DNA of 64,000 nucleotides from an uncultured Bizionia sp. (GCA_947496215.1 CANMCF010000008.1:62001-126000), one strand, 5' to 3'. Counted from the first letter of the stretch, positions 33,175 through 43,951 are shown. The notes: a model not told the origin generated them from the letters alone. Program-made: numbers and translations.

Positions 33175-34419
33175 TCACATTTTATAGATCCAACTTGCTG
33201 GATTTTGTGTTTTTGTCTCTTTGTATATGCTAAATCGCAATGTGCTCTCTCCTGTCCTAGGATGTGTAAACACCTCTCCTATTTCTTGTTTGGTCTTTAC
33301 CTTGTCTCCAGGTTTTACGTATAGCTTTCCTAGGTTTTTGTAGACAGTTATGTAATTACCGTGTTTTATCAAGACCGTTGGATTACTTCTCTTTGGCTTG
33401 ATTATTCTTAGGACTTCCCCTTTAAAGACAGCACGCACCTTGGAACCTTTGCTGGTTGAAATTCTAACTCCATTGCTATTTATGACTATGGATCTATCTA
33501 TCGGGGATGGTTGCTTACCATAACGCACTTTGACAACTCCTTTCTCGACCGGCCAAGGTAACTTTCCCTTGCTTCCCAAGAAGTCCTTTGCCAACGCCTT
33601 GTCTTCCGGCGCCATGGCAAATACCCTAGTGACTTTAGTGGTTTTCTTCCCTACTTTCTTATTGGATTTCTTATTGGATTTCGCAATGGCATCCCTAATG
33701 ATCTTTTCTATCTCCTTGTCTATCTTGCTCCTCTCCTTTTGTTTGGCCCTTATTTGTGCCGTATATTTTTTCAAGTCCTTTTTAATGGAACTCATTATGG
33801 TATTATGCTGTTTCAATTCCTTTTCAAGCTCTTTTTGCGCCAACTTGTTTTCCTCTATGAGCTTGTTCTTTTCTTCTTTTTGAGCCAACAACAATATATT
33901 GGAAGCTTGTAGTTCCTTTGTCTTGGTTTTTATGTTTTTTCCTTGTTGTTTTTGGTAATTTGCATATTGGTTTAGATACTGAATACGCTTGTAGGCTTGT
34001 TTGAAATTGTTGGCAGATAGCAAAAACATCACACGGCTTTGCTTGTTCTTATTCTTGTATGACTTCTCAATCATACTTGCATAATTCGTTTTAAGCACCT
34101 TTAACTCTTCTCTAAGCGCCGTTATTTGTTTTTGGTTGGTGTTGATCTCTCTTGTCAACAAATTGGCTTGTTGATTGGTTACCTTGATTAGGCTCTTTCT
34201 TACACCAACCTTGTAATCCAAGTCCTCGATCAAAGATATTTGAGATTTCTCCTTGGATTTGTTGGAAGACACCAGCGTATTTATCTTTTGTATTTCTCGA
34301 CGCAACTCTACACGTCTCGCCTCTAGCTCCTTTTGTTTACCACTTTGTGAAAATGACAATGTGATGCTAAGTAAGAAGATGCTTAGCAAAAGAAGATGAT
34401 ATGTCGGTTTCCTTATCAT
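33175..34419 (-). CDS. EnvC-like murein hydrolase activator (coiled coil plus LytM/M23)
   Basis: A 414-residue protein: signal peptide (1-24), long coiled coil (about 25-245) and a C-terminal M23/LytM domain (KLPWPVEKGVVKVRYGKQPSP..., VLIKHGNYITVYKNLGKLYV). The metal-binding residues HxH seen in active peptidases are largely replaced, as in EnvC-type activators that turn on amidases instead of cutting peptidoglycan. It overlaps the DUF4292 gene by one base and ends the operon that begins with the flippase. Confidence 0.85.
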   Translation of the reverse strand: MIRKPTYHLLLLSIFLLSITLSFSQSGKQKELEARRVELRREIQKINTLVSSNKSKEKSQISLIEDLDYKVGVRKSLIKVTNQQANLLTREINTNQKQITALREELKVLKTNYASMIEKSYKNKNKQSRVMFLLSANNFKQAYKRIQYLNQYANYQKQQGKNIKTKTKELQASNILLLAQKEEKNKLIEENKLAQKELEKELKQHNTIMSSIKKDLKKYTAQIRAKQKERSKIDKEIEKIIRDAIAKSNKKSNKKVGKKTTKVTRVFAMAPEDKALAKDFLGSKGKLPWPVEKGVVKVRYGKQPSPIDRSIVINSNGVRISTSKGSKVRAVFKGEVLRIIKPKRSNPTVLIKHGNYITVYKNLGKLYVKPGDKVKTKQEIGEVFTHPRTGESTLRFSIYKETKTQNPASWIYKM

Positions 34420-35195
34420 TATTTCAACTCTATTTCATCGTATCCTGAAGGGATTCTAAATGGGAACTTCAAGTTTGGGTTCAAAGACACGGATTTGAAT
34501 TCCAAATCTATGTTGAGCTCTTCATTTTTTTGAACGGCAACGATATCCACAATTCGGGGCAATGTCTCCTTGTCAACTTTTTGATATGACGTGTAATCTA
34601 TTTGCAGAAAACGCCCTTCTTTGGTTTGGGCGATTTGTTGTGAATCCAACTTGAAGAGACTTGGGTTGAACAAAAAGAATATCTCATACAATTCATCCTG
34701 CTCCTTAGGAGACAACACATATGATTTATCGTTGATGTCACTTTTGTAATCTTTGGAATCCAGTTCTAAAATAGCTTCTCCCAACAACAGGTTTTGCACT
34801 TTTTGAAAATCCAAATCTGTTCCTAGCAATTCGCTCAAATAACTAAAATCACCATCGAAATACGTATTGTCCCAAGTATTGTAAAAAGCAACCCTATTTG
34901 GTGTAATCAAGGCCTTTACTATACCCAACTTACTCAACCATATCGTTTTGTCCTTCTCCATTCTCATGGACACGGTCACAGATTGGCTTTTCGTACCATC
35001 ATCAGTCTCTATCTTCAACCTTGCTGCCAAGGTCTTGAAATCGGACTTCTTGCTATTGGCTTCTTTTACTATTTGTTTTGTCGAAAGGCTGGCATCCAAT
35101 GTTCCATTGGAAATGATCGTCTTTGCAGATTTACATCCAACCAAAATTAACAATCCAAGTAAAAATACGGGAGTTTTGGGGTATTTGATATTCAT
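34419..35195 (-). CDS. DUF4292 lipoprotein
   Basis: A 258-residue lipoprotein with lipobox VGCK (Cys21). It has the beta-rich LolA/LolB-like layout of DUF4292 (LAARLKIETDDGTKSQSVTVSMRMEKDKTIWLSKLG in pieces; LLGEAILELDSKDYKS). The family is found beside EnvC-like and TPR genes in Bacteroidota and probably acts in the cell envelope, but its exact role is not known. Overlaps by one base with its downstream neighbour. Confidence 0.75.
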   Translation of the reverse strand: MNIKYPKTPVFLLGLLILVGCKSAKTIISNGTLDASLSTKQIVKEANSKKSDFKTLAARLKIETDDGTKSQSVTVSMRMEKDKTIWLSKLGIVKALITPNRVAFYNTWDNTYFDGDFSYLSELLGTDLDFQKVQNLLLGEAILELDSKDYKSDINDKSYVLSPKEQDELYEIFFLFNPSLFKLDSQQIAQTKEGRFLQIDYTSYQKVDKETLPRIVDIVAVQKNEELNIDLEFKSVSLNPNLKFPFRIPSGYDEIELK

Positions 35196-36563
35196 TTAGT
35201 TTGAGAGTTCTAATGCTTTTGCTTTATCACTAAACGTTTTTGCCTTCTCTAAATTGTTCAAAGCAGTATAGGCTTTACTTAACTCTTTATAAAATTTACC
35301 TTCCATTTTTGTGTTGTCGATGATATAATCCAAACCTGCATCCAAACTATCTACTGCATCGCTTGCTCGACCCAATCTATTTAATACTGCACCATTTATT
35401 AGGTATAAAACTGGTTGTGAAGGGTATTTTTCAAGTGCTTCGTCACTTTTTCGTTCGGCTTCCGCATACTGCTCCAAATCTACATGCAACAATAGAATGT
35501 TGCGCAACAAGCCAAAATTATCGGCTTCGAGACTTTGGGCTTCCATGTAATATTTCATAGCTTTGGCCTTATCCCCCTTTATAAAGTAATATTGTGCTAG
35601 TTCCACAAGTACTTTTCCATCTGTCGCAGTGTCTGTAACCAAGGATGCAATATCTACCAAATTCTGTTCATATTGTTGATTTTTGGCTACGAATTTTACA
35701 AAGTCCGACAATACCTTGGCCTTGGATTCAGACTTGATTTTCCTACTGTTCAAAACCACCTTCATGGATTCTATTGCCTTTTTTGCTTCATTTTCATCCA
35801 AATAAAACTTGTACAATGCCAAATGCACCAATTGCGATTCCGGGTTTATTTGCAAAAGTTTCTTAGCTGTTTCGAAAGCTTTCTTCTTGTTATTGCTTTC
35901 ACTATAACGATATATGAGAGCCAAGTAATTTTTTTCTGATTCAGGATTGTTCTCTACACGTTCTTCCAAGTTTTCTATCTGTTCCTTCTTCCGACCGGTA
36001 GCATTGTATATTTGATTTCTAAGCCTATCCCTGACATCCGAAACACCGAGTTCCTCATCTATTTCATCCAAGACCTTCAATGCATCCTTGTACCTTTTCG
36101 TTTGCACGTAGATGGAAGCTAAATCTTCTTTGTAATCTGGGTGGAACTTTACTAGTTGCTTTACCGTTTTTATGGCCTTGTCATAATTTTTTTGTTGCGC
36201 ATAGGCCTCGTAAAGCTCATCTAAGAACCATTCGTTGTCTGGTTCTTTCTTTACAGCCTTCCTCAATGCATCTTCTGCTTCTCCAAAGTTTTTGAGCTTG
36301 TTGTAGTTCTTCCCCAATTCGAAGTAGAGAATGGGATCGGAATCATCCAATTCAAGGCATTTCAGCAATGCTGTCACCGCTTTGTCGTAATTTTCTATCC
36401 CTTTCTGCTTCAAGGCTTCGAAAAACAATTCTTGATACTCATCTGAAACATTGCCCAAGTCATCGTCTGGTGTCTTGTTAAAATCTACCTGTGCGAAATT
36501 TATTTGAGGGACAGCCAACATTGCAAAAAGCAAGTATACTATGTAGATTCTATGTTTCATCAT
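35196..36563 (-). CDS. Secreted tetratricopeptide-repeat protein
   Basis: A 455-residue protein with a signal peptide (cleavage near FAQ-VDF) followed by at least ten TPR motifs (YDKAVTALLKCLELDDSDPILYFELGKNY, FGEAEDALRKAVKKEPDNEWFLDELYEAY and others, shown here in parts). It is the third gene of the envelope operon, its stop directly abutting the DUF4292 start. It is presumably a periplasmic scaffold; no enzyme motif is present. Confidence 0.8.
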   Translation of the reverse strand: MMKHRIYIVYLLFAMLAVPQINFAQVDFNKTPDDDLGNVSDEYQELFFEALKQKGIENYDKAVTALLKCLELDDSDPILYFELGKNYNKLKNFGEAEDALRKAVKKEPDNEWFLDELYEAYAQQKNYDKAIKTVKQLVKFHPDYKEDLASIYVQTKRYKDALKVLDEIDEELGVSDVRDRLRNQIYNATGRKKEQIENLEERVENNPESEKNYLALIYRYSESNNKKKAFETAKKLLQINPESQLVHLALYKFYLDENEAKKAIESMKVVLNSRKIKSESKAKVLSDFVKFVAKNQQYEQNLVDIASLVTDTATDGKVLVELAQYYFIKGDKAKAMKYYMEAQSLEADNFGLLRNILLLHVDLEQYAEAERKSDEALEKYPSQPVLYLINGAVLNRLGRASDAVDSLDAGLDYIIDNTKMEGKFYKELSKAYTALNNLEKAKTFSDKAKALELSN

Positions 36564-36616
36564 CTTCAGTTAAACGATTTCTTTGTTAGTTGTATCTAGT
36601 AACTAGTCATCAATAG

Positions 36617-37636
36617 TTATTCCATAATTGTATAATCACCAATGCTAATTTTGGTGAAATCACCATCGTACTTAACATGATTGCCAATCATAGCCTCGTC
36701 TAAATTAGCATTTTTTATCGTTGTATTGCTTTGTATTAGACTATTTTTAACGGTTGAGTCCTCAATAACGCAATTATCTCCAACTGAGACATTTGGCCCA
36801 ATCGTCGCATTTTTCAAGGTTACGTTCTCCCCAATATAGCAAGGTTCTATGATTTTTGAGTTTTCTTGCTTTACCGATGTCGCGACTAATTGCTCTTCTC
36901 CATCTGCTTTTAAAAAGCCTAACATCCTGGTATTTGTCTCTAAAGTTACGGTTTTATTTCCACAGTCCATCCACTCGTTGACTTCTCCTGTCTTGAAAGT
37001 ATTCCCATTGGCCATCATTCCTTTTATACCATCGTTAATCTGATATTCGCCTCCGTTTATGATGTTATTGTCCAATACATGCTGCAATTGCTCCTTCAAC
37101 ACGGCAACATCCTTGAAGTAGTAAATGCCTATCACTGCCAAATCACTTACGAATTCCTTAGGTTTTTCGACCAATTCGACAATTTCTTGTTTGTCATTTA
37201 ACTTTACGACACCGTATGCTTCCGGTTGATCTACCTGCTTTACCCAAATAACGGCATCTGCTTCCGGATCCAAATTAAAATTGGCACGTATCAATGTATC
37301 TGCATAGGCTATTACTGCCGGTCCAGAAAGTGATTCCTTTGCACACATAATGGCATGGCCAGTCCCCAATGGTTCATCTTGTCTGTATATTGACGCTTTT
37401 GCCCCTAGGCTTCTTGCCAAGTCTTCCAGGCTAGAAACCACTTCTTCTCCAAACCAAGCTGGGTCTCCCAAGACAAAGGCGATCTCATCTATTGGTTCAT
37501 CCAGAACCTTGACAATGTCCTTTACCAATCTATGAACAATGGGTTGTCCTGCAACTGGAATTAATGGTTTCGGCACTGTTAAACTATGTGGTCTTAAACG
37601 AGATCCTCGCCCCGCCATTGGTACTATTATCTTCAT
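36617..37636 (-). CDS. Sugar nucleotidyltransferase with left-handed beta-helix
   Basis: A 339-residue protein. N-terminal nucleotide-binding signature MAGRGSRLRPHSLTVPKPLIPVAG (7-30, in parts), catalytic region YADTLIRANF, then a C-terminal hexapeptide-repeat region (CYIGENVTLKNATIGPNVSVGDNCVIEDS..., about 265-330). It makes an NDP-sugar from a sugar phosphate, of glucose-1-phosphate thymidylyl/uridylyl type. The sugar cannot be read from sequence. Confidence 0.85.
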   Translation of the reverse strand: MKIIVPMAGRGSRLRPHSLTVPKPLIPVAGQPIVHRLVKDIVKVLDEPIDEIAFVLGDPAWFGEEVVSSLEDLARSLGAKASIYRQDEPLGTGHAIMCAKESLSGPAVIAYADTLIRANFNLDPEADAVIWVKQVDQPEAYGVVKLNDKQEIVELVEKPKEFVSDLAVIGIYYFKDVAVLKEQLQHVLDNNIINGGEYQINDGIKGMMANGNTFKTGEVNEWMDCGNKTVTLETNTRMLGFLKADGEEQLVATSVKQENSKIIEPCYIGENVTLKNATIGPNVSVGDNCVIEDSTVKNSLIQSNTTIKNANLDEAMIGNHVKYDGDFTKISIGDYTIME

Positions 37637-37713
37637 TGAAAATTTATTTTCATTTCCGTAAATGTGGAAATCTTTTTAATTATGTTTCTCTACTTGGCTG
37701 TTTTAGTCTCGAA

Positions 37714-38148
37714 CTACTTCACTCCAGTACTTCCAAACCCTCCTAGGCCTCTATCCGTTTCAGACAACACATCAACTTCATGCCATTCTGCTCGTTCATG
37801 CCTTGCTATTATCAATTGTGCTATTCGTTCTCCATTTTCAACAACGAATGCTTCGTTGGATAGATTTATTAGAATGACACCGACTTCTCCCCTGTAGTCC
37901 GCATCTACCGTTCCTGGTGCATTAAGCACCGTAACCCCTTTTTTTGCTGCCAAACCACTTCTTGGTCTTACTTGGGCTTCGGTGCCAATTGGGAGTTCCA
38001 AGAAAAGCCCTGTTGGGACAATTCTACGCTCCATTGGCTCCAAGGTTATGCTTTCGATGATATTAGCTCTTAGATCCATTCCTGCGGACGCGATGGTCTC
38101 ATAGTGAGGCAAGGCGTGGTTCGATTTGTTTATAATCTTTATTTGCAT
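37714..38148 (-). CDS. dut: dUTP diphosphatase
   Basis: A 144-residue trimeric dUTPase with all five motifs: [36 protein letters not shown] and the C-terminal [10 protein letters not shown]. It converts dUTP to dUMP and prevents uracil incorporation. It is the second gene of the flippase operon. Confidence 0.95.
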   Translation of the reverse strand: MQIKIINKSNHALPHYETIASAGMDLRANIIESITLEPMERRIVPTGLFLELPIGTEAQVRPRSGLAAKKGVTVLNAPGTVDADYRGEVGVILINLSNEAFVVENGERIAQLIIARHERAEWHEVDVLSETDRGLGGFGSTGVK

Positions 38149-38182
38149 GTTCTTTTATTGCTTCTTCTCTATGGAAGACCTT

Positions 38183-39607
38183 TTATTTTTTGATCAATTG
38201 TTTCAATTCCTTTTTTTCGAATGACAAGGCAATCAACAAAAATAACAAAACTAAAGCAGTGTTTGCATAATAATTGCCATCTGTCTTCAATGCCAATGCA
38301 GAAAAGGTTATGGCCAATGCCAAATAGCCTATTATCTTTTTCAAATCATACGGTACAGGATAATATTTTTGGCCTAGGCAATAAGACAAAAGCATCATTA
38401 TCCCATAAGCTGCCAATGTTGCCCATGCTGCTGCAATGAAACCCATCTTTTCGATCATGATCAAATTGAAGGCAATCGTTACCACGGCTCCAACTATGGA
38501 CAAATACATTCCATAACGTGTTTTATCTGTCAACTTGTACCAAATAGCCAAATTGAAATAAATGCCCAAACACAAATTCGCCAACAAGACTATTGGAACT
38601 ATGTCTATGGCTACCCAATAGGATTCATCCCGAACTATCAATGCCTTAAACACATCCAAGTACGAAATTATGAAAACCAACATCAAACTACCGACAATCA
38701 CAAAATACTTCATAATGATGGCATAGGTTTCCTTTGCATTCTTCTCCTTGGAATGATTGAAGAAGAAAGGTTCTGCTCCCAACCTAAAGGCTTGAATGAA
38801 AATGGTCATGAACACCGCTATTTTATAACATCCGCTATAGGCTCCGTTTATATCCTTTCCCAATAAGTCCGGCAGGATCCACTTGTCGAAATTCTCATTG
38901 ATCACATAAGCTATTCCTGCTACCATTATAGGCCAGCCATAACTTAGCAATTGCTTGAAAATTGCAATACTGAACTGTAATTTGGTCTTGAAAAAATATG
39001 GAATCAACAACAGGAACGTAACGATGCTTGCCACCAAATTGGCAATGAAAATGTATTTTACCAAATCCGATTCGTCATAATTTGGAAAAACCAAATCAAA
39101 CTTCGGTATCGCCCAAAGAAAGAAGAAGTTCAAAAGCACAACCACCATGATGTTGACAATTTTTATCGCTGCAAATTTCATAGGTCTTCCTGTAGCTCTC
39201 AAATAGGCAAAAGGGGCCACCACCAATGTATCCAAAACCAACAATCCCAATAAGAGATTGAAATATGTTTGATTCATGCCTAGCCAACCAGACAATTCTG
39301 CATTGAAAGTCATCACCAATGCCAAAAATGCAAGAGTTGTAACAACAAGGCTGATGAATGTAGTTGAGAATACTTTGTCCTTTTCTTTGGATTTGCTAAA
39401 AAACCTAAAGAAAGCAGTTTCCATTCCATAGGTCAACAATACATTGAAAAAAGCTGCATACACGTAAAACGTCGTGTTGTCCGAATAACTATTGGTTGGT
39501 AGAGTATCTGTATGGAGCGGTACCAAAACAAAGTTCATGAGCCTTGGCAAAACTGTAGCCAAACCGTATATAATCGTGTCTTTAAAGAACTTTTTAAGTA
39601 CGCTCAA
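38183..39607 (-). CDS. Oligosaccharide flippase (Wzx/MATE-like)
   Basis: A 474-residue protein with about 12-14 membrane helices and the start LKKFFKDTIIYGLATVLPRLMNFVLVPLHT typical of O-antigen flippases (in parts). It is the first gene of the envelope operon with dut, the nucleotidyltransferase, TPR, DUF4292 and EnvC-like genes. It translocates a lipid-linked glycan across the inner membrane; substrate unknown. Confidence 0.88.
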   Translation of the reverse strand: MSVLKKFFKDTIIYGLATVLPRLMNFVLVPLHTDTLPTNSYSDNTTFYVYAAFFNVLLTYGMETAFFRFFSKSKEKDKVFSTTFISLVVTTLAFLALVMTFNAELSGWLGMNQTYFNLLLGLLVLDTLVVAPFAYLRATGRPMKFAAIKIVNIMVVVLLNFFFLWAIPKFDLVFPNYDESDLVKYIFIANLVASIVTFLLLIPYFFKTKLQFSIAIFKQLLSYGWPIMVAGIAYVINENFDKWILPDLLGKDINGAYSGCYKIAVFMTIFIQAFRLGAEPFFFNHSKEKNAKETYAIIMKYFVIVGSLMLVFIISYLDVFKALIVRDESYWVAIDIVPIVLLANLCLGIYFNLAIWYKLTDKTRYGMYLSIVGAVVTIAFNLIMIEKMGFIAAAWATLAAYGIMMLLSYCLGQKYYPVPYDLKKIIGYLALAITFSALALKTDGNYYANTALVLLFLLIALSFEKKELKQLIKK

Positions 39608-39677
39608 TGTGGTAATAGGTATATTAGGCTAAATGTATTGAATTCATTAGACCTAAAAAAGTATTTTGGACGGTGTT

Positions 39678-40166
39678 TTAGTTCTTTGGTGGGCTTGTTG
39701 GATAATACTCCCCTTCCTTTTCCTTCATGTCAACAATTTTAAAGTATTTGGTTTCTCCGTTTTCAATATAACTGACAACACATTCGTCATACTCCAGATC
39801 GAATGGGAATTCTGGTATTTTATTGCCGTATTCTGCCTTTGGATCACCACTCATGTCAATGTCTTGAGGCTTCTCCTTTCTCAGTGAGGCAAAATAAGAG
39901 GCTTTTCCATTTCTTAACTTGCCTTTCATCTTTCTAAAAAACACACTATCCACTATGGCGTTGTTCTTAATTACAAGATTGGGGAAGTATATGTTGACTC
40001 CAGATCCTCCATCCTTTATACCGGCCACCCATTCTTGAAAATATGGACGATTGTACTCCAAAGGAGCTTTCTCTTGCAGTTTGAACTTTGAGCTTGAGCA
40101 TTGTAGAAAACTCATCGTTAAAACCGATGTTGTAAGGATTGTGAATATGCGCTTTAAGGGTTTCAT
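39678..40166 (-). CDS. Hypothetical lipoprotein
   Basis: A 162-residue protein with a lipoprotein signal peptide and lipobox SFLQC (Cys23). The mature part is mixed alpha/beta with a Ser-rich start and no motif I recognise (GSGVNIYFPNLVIKNNAIVDSVFF near 55-78, in parts). It lies 70 bases upstream of the flippase gene on the same strand but likely has its own promoter. Confidence 0.65.
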   Translation of the reverse strand: MKPLKRIFTILTTSVLTMSFLQCSSSKFKLQEKAPLEYNRPYFQEWVAGIKDGGSGVNIYFPNLVIKNNAIVDSVFFRKMKGKLRNGKASYFASLRKEKPQDIDMSGDPKAEYGNKIPEFPFDLEYDECVVSYIENGETKYFKIVDMKEKEGEYYPTSPPKN

Positions 40167-40253
40167 TGAATTCTAATTTATTATAAATATACAAATTCAA
40201 TGCCATTATTCATTAATTGTTGCAATACAACATCAGTCTTTTTTATGGCACAA

Positions 40254-41240
40254 TCAACTTGTAGCATCATCTCCAAGAACGGTAAGTGTTAATTCTGTGG
40301 TAGCCGTTACCGGCATCTTGATCAACGTTTTGAGGTTCTTGTCTGCAAAAGGGTAACCGTAAGAATCTGACCCTTCGTGAATATATTTGGCATATGCATT
40401 TCCGTATCCACTTGCAAATGGTGTCATATTTGGAAAATCGTAGCTATTGTTTGTTCCTCCCTTTGTGAAATACCCTTCATTGAATCCAACCATTATGTCT
40501 CTGTATACTGCAGCACATGTATCATTGGGAGACATTGCATTTCTACTTTTACCATTATATGTACAACTCCCATTGCATAGATATATGCTATTGCTATTTA
40601 ACTCTGAGACTGAGATTGAAAATGTATCCGATGTCAATGTTGATTTCAAAGAAACACTTCCATCATTTTCAAACGTTCCCGAAAAATCATATTTCAACGG
40701 ACTATCATCCAAGCTTTTTATCCTTAATGCGCTTCCTTTTAAATCATTTATGTAATTGGCATAAGAAGGTTGATCCGCATATGCCACATTTGCCCCTACA
40801 AGTTTTATGTTTCCTTTTCCATTGTCTCTTTGGATGGCTTTACCATTCATTCCTGGCACAGACGTTATTTCTTTTAAAATAGCATTGTGAGATTTTGAAA
40901 ACCCCAAATTATCACTGCCAACGGAAATCCCCAATGGCACTCCAAAGACATCTACTGAAGATATGTCTACCCATAATACATTGTCGGCTCCCAAGGTCGG
41001 CTCTATGTATCCATAATAATCATTAGATGTTGGTACTGGATTAACTGGCAATGGAGTATAATATGACACATAGATTCTTCCGTTTGTTATGCCATTTAGA
41101 TCAAACCCATTGTTAGTTAAACTGGACAATGCGTGAGATTTATCAATAGTGATTCCTGTTCCTGCAAAATTGGCTCCGGTAAGCATGACATAAATGTCAT
41201 TTGGAGAAATTTTCGTTGAATTATTAATTGTAATTTTCAT
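40254..41240 (-). CDS. Putative GH64-like beta-1,3-glucanase domain protein without signal peptide
   Basis: A 328-residue protein beginning MKITINNSTKISPNDIYVML, with stretches (GRIYVSYYTPLP; VLWVDISSVDVFGVPLGISV; YFTKGGTNNSYDFPNMTPFASGY) that recall the GH64/thaumatin-like fold of laminarinases. It has no signal peptide, unlike secreted glucanases, and catalytic acids cannot be assigned safely. The neighbours are housekeeping genes. It could instead be a structural beta-rich protein. The ATP operon terminator lies just upstream of it. Confidence 0.45.
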   Translation of the reverse strand: MKITINNSTKISPNDIYVMLTGANFAGTGITIDKSHALSSLTNNGFDLNGITNGRIYVSYYTPLPVNPVPTSNDYYGYIEPTLGADNVLWVDISSVDVFGVPLGISVGSDNLGFSKSHNAILKEITSVPGMNGKAIQRDNGKGNIKLVGANVAYADQPSYANYINDLKGSALRIKSLDDSPLKYDFSGTFENDGSVSLKSTLTSDTFSISVSELNSNSIYLCNGSCTYNGKSRNAMSPNDTCAAVYRDIMVGFNEGYFTKGGTNNSYDFPNMTPFASGYGNAYAKYIHEGSDSYGYPFADKNLKTLIKMPVTATTELTLTVLGDDATS

Positions 41241-41340
41241 CGGTTTAGTTTTTCACTACAATATTATGCAACTAAACCTTCATATTTAACCGTATTTATA
41301 CCTAGTTAGTTTCAATAAAGAGTTTGGATTTTATAAACGA

Positions 41341-41370
41341 AAAAACCTCGCCAATCAAAGCGAGGTTTTT
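41341..41370 (-). terminator. Terminator of the ATP synthase operon
   Basis: Perfect 10-bp arms AAAAACCTCG (41341-41350) and CGAGGTTTTT (41361-41370) with a ten-base loop, followed on the minus strand by further T residues. It lies 43 bases after the atpG stop and would work in both directions. Confidence 0.85.
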
Positions 41371-41412
41371 AACATTATGATGTTATTGTTATGTTCTTTA
41401 AAGAACTACTTT

Positions 41413-42273
41413 CTAATTGTTCAATGCTTCTGCTCCACCAACAATCTCAAGGATTTCATTGGTAATTGCTGCTTGACGTGCTTTGTTGTAAGTCAATTTC
41501 AATTGATCTCTCAGCTCGGTTGCGTTGTCAGTTGCCTTGTGCATAGCCGTCATACGTGCCCCATGTTCACTTGCAAAGGAATCTCTGATTCCTTTGTACA
41601 ATTGTGTCTTTAACGACTTAGGGATCAACTCTTCTACGATCTCCTCTTTAGATGGCTCAAAGATGTAATCTAGATTGGCGTTTCCTTCCCCTTCTATAGG
41701 TACGATTGGTAAAAACTGCTCAGTCATTACTATTTGCGTTGCTGCATTTTTGAATTTATTGTAAACGATTTCGATTTTATCGAACTCTCCTTCAACAAAT
41801 TTTTCCATTAGCATTTCTGCTATAACTGCAACATTATCAAAAGTCAAGTCATCAAAAACCTCACTTTTGTTTTCTATGACACAACCTAATTTTTCAAAAG
41901 CATCATTTGCTTTCTTCCCCACTGCAATAACGGATACATTCTTTTGAGCGTAAACATCGTTGATCAATAGGTTCGTTTGCTTTATGATATTGGAATTGAA
42001 AGCACCACATAATCCTCTATTGGAAGTTATTGCCACCACCAATACATTCTTAACCTCTCTTTGCTCTGCAAATTTACTTCCAGAATCAGCATCAAGAGTT
42101 GCGCTTAAATTTTGTAAAAGCTCCGTTAACTTATCTGCATAAGGACGCATGGCAGTAATAGCATCTTGTGCCTTCTTTAACTTTGCAGCCGATACCATTT
42201 TCATGGCACTGGTAATCTGCATCGTTGAAGATACTGATGATATTCTGTTACGTATTTCTTTTAAGTTTGCCAT
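41413..42273 (-). CDS. atpG: ATP synthase gamma subunit
   Basis: A 286-residue F1 gamma subunit: N-terminus MANLKEIRNRISSVSSTMQITSAMKMVSAAKLKKAQ (in parts) and C-terminus ATDNATELRDQLKLTYNKARQAAITNEI, the two halves of the coiled-coil rotor shaft. Last gene of the operon; atpD and atpC (beta, epsilon) are not in the window, as usual for this phylum. Confidence 0.96.
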   Translation of the reverse strand: MANLKEIRNRISSVSSTMQITSAMKMVSAAKLKKAQDAITAMRPYADKLTELLQNLSATLDADSGSKFAEQREVKNVLVVAITSNRGLCGAFNSNIIKQTNLLINDVYAQKNVSVIAVGKKANDAFEKLGCVIENKSEVFDDLTFDNVAVIAEMLMEKFVEGEFDKIEIVYNKFKNAATQIVMTEQFLPIVPIEGEGNANLDYIFEPSKEEIVEELIPKSLKTQLYKGIRDSFASEHGARMTAMHKATDNATELRDQLKLTYNKARQAAITNEILEIVGGAEALNN

Positions 42274-42341
42274 TTTTACAAGTTATGAGTTATGAACTTA
42301 GAGTTATGAAAATGGATTCACATCTCTAAATTTCGAACTTT

Positions 42342-43922
42342 TTATCCTTTATATTTCGCTGAAAGGTCTTTACATACAGACAACAATGTATCTGTAACCT
42401 CGTCAGTTAATTTCCCTGCTTTCAATGTATCCAAGACACCTCTGTGCTTTGCATTCAAGAATTCCAAGAAATCTCTTTCAAACTCTTTTATTTTGTTTAC
42501 AGGAACGTCTTTCAACAAGTTTTTAGATCCAGCATATATAATTGCCACTTGATCTTCCACCTTAAACGGCTCGTTTTGACCTTGCTTCAAGATCTCAACA
42601 TTACGTTTCCCTTTTTCGATTACATTCAATGTAACTGCATCCAAATCTGATCCAAACTTAGCAAACGCTTCCAATTCACGATACTGTGCTTGATCCAATT
42701 TCAACGTTCCAGATACTTTTTTCATTGATTTAATCTGTGCATTACCTCCAACACGAGATACAGAAATACCTACGTTAATTGCTGGACGTACACCAGAGTT
42801 GAATAAATCTCCATCCAAGAAAATTTGTCCATCTGTAATAGAAATTACGTTTGTTGGGATATATGCGGAAACGTCACCTGCTTGTGTTTCAATAATTGGC
42901 AATGCCGTTAAAGAACCTCCTCCTTTTACAATTGGTTTCAATGAATCTGGAAGATCGTTCATTTCTTTTGCAATAGCATCGTTGTTGATGATTTTTGCAG
43001 AACGCTCCAATAATCTTGAGTGTAAGTAAAATACATCCCCAGGATATGCTTCACGTCCTGGTGGACGTCTTAACAATAAAGATACCTCACGGTAAGCAAC
43101 TGCTTGCTTTGACAAATCATCAAATACAATCAATGCCGGTCTACCAGTATCTCTAAAATATTCTCCAATAGATGCTCCTGTCATTGGTGCATAAACTTGC
43201 ATTGCAGCAGGGTCTGATGCATTTGCAGCTACTATTGTCGTATATGCCAAAGCTCCTTTTTCTTCTAAGGTCTTAGCAATTAATGCTACTGTTGATGCTT
43301 TTTGTCCAACTGCAACGTATATACAATATACAGGCTCACCTGCATCGTAAAATTCTTTTTGATTTAAGATCGCATCGATACAAACCGCAGTTTTACCTGT
43401 TTGTCTGTCACCAATCACCAACTCACGTTGTCCTCTACCAACTGGAATCATCGCATCAATTGCCTTGATTCCTGTTTGCAATGGTTCTGTTACCGGCTCT
43501 CTGTAAATAACCCCAGGTGCTTTACGCTCCAAAGGCATCTCATAAGTATCTCCTGTGATAGGTCCTTTACCATCGATTGGGTTTCCTAAAGTATCCACAA
43601 CACGTCCAACAATACCTTCACCTACTTTGATAGATGCGATACGAGACGTACGCTTTACCGTAGAACCTTCTCTTACTCCTGAAGATGTCCCCAATAATAC
43701 GATACCTACGTTATCTTCTTCCAAGTTAAGTACGATCCCTTCTGCACCTCCTTCGAATTCCACTAATTCTCCGTATTGAGCGTTAGCTAATCCGTAAGCA
43801 CGTACAATACCATCACCTACAGTTAATACTGTTCCAACTTCATCCAATGAAGCACCTGCTTCAAAACCTGAAAGTTGTTGTTTTAAGATTGCTGATACTT
43901 CAGCTGGTTTTACTTCTGCCAT
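42342..43922 (-). CDS. atpA: ATP synthase alpha subunit
   Basis: A 526-residue F1 alpha subunit with Walker [10 protein letters not shown] (172-180), DELSEED-free beta-type core, [23 protein letters not shown] and [25 protein letters not shown] regions. Regulatory/non-catalytic nucleotide-binding subunit of F1. Confidence 0.97.
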   Translation of the reverse strand: MAEVKPAEVSAILKQQLSGFEAGASLDEVGTVLTVGDGIVRAYGLANAQYGELVEFEGGAEGIVLNLEEDNVGIVLLGTSSGVREGSTVKRTSRIASIKVGEGIVGRVVDTLGNPIDGKGPITGDTYEMPLERKAPGVIYREPVTEPLQTGIKAIDAMIPVGRGQRELVIGDRQTGKTAVCIDAILNQKEFYDAGEPVYCIYVAVGQKASTVALIAKTLEEKGALAYTTIVAANASDPAAMQVYAPMTGASIGEYFRDTGRPALIVFDDLSKQAVAYREVSLLLRRPPGREAYPGDVFYLHSRLLERSAKIINNDAIAKEMNDLPDSLKPIVKGGGSLTALPIIETQAGDVSAYIPTNVISITDGQIFLDGDLFNSGVRPAINVGISVSRVGGNAQIKSMKKVSGTLKLDQAQYRELEAFAKFGSDLDAVTLNVIEKGKRNVEILKQGQNEPFKVEDQVAIIYAGSKNLLKDVPVNKIKEFERDFLEFLNAKHRGVLDTLKAGKLTDEVTDTLLSVCKDLSAKYKG

Positions 43923-43951
43923 CTTATTATTTATTTAGATATAAATATATC

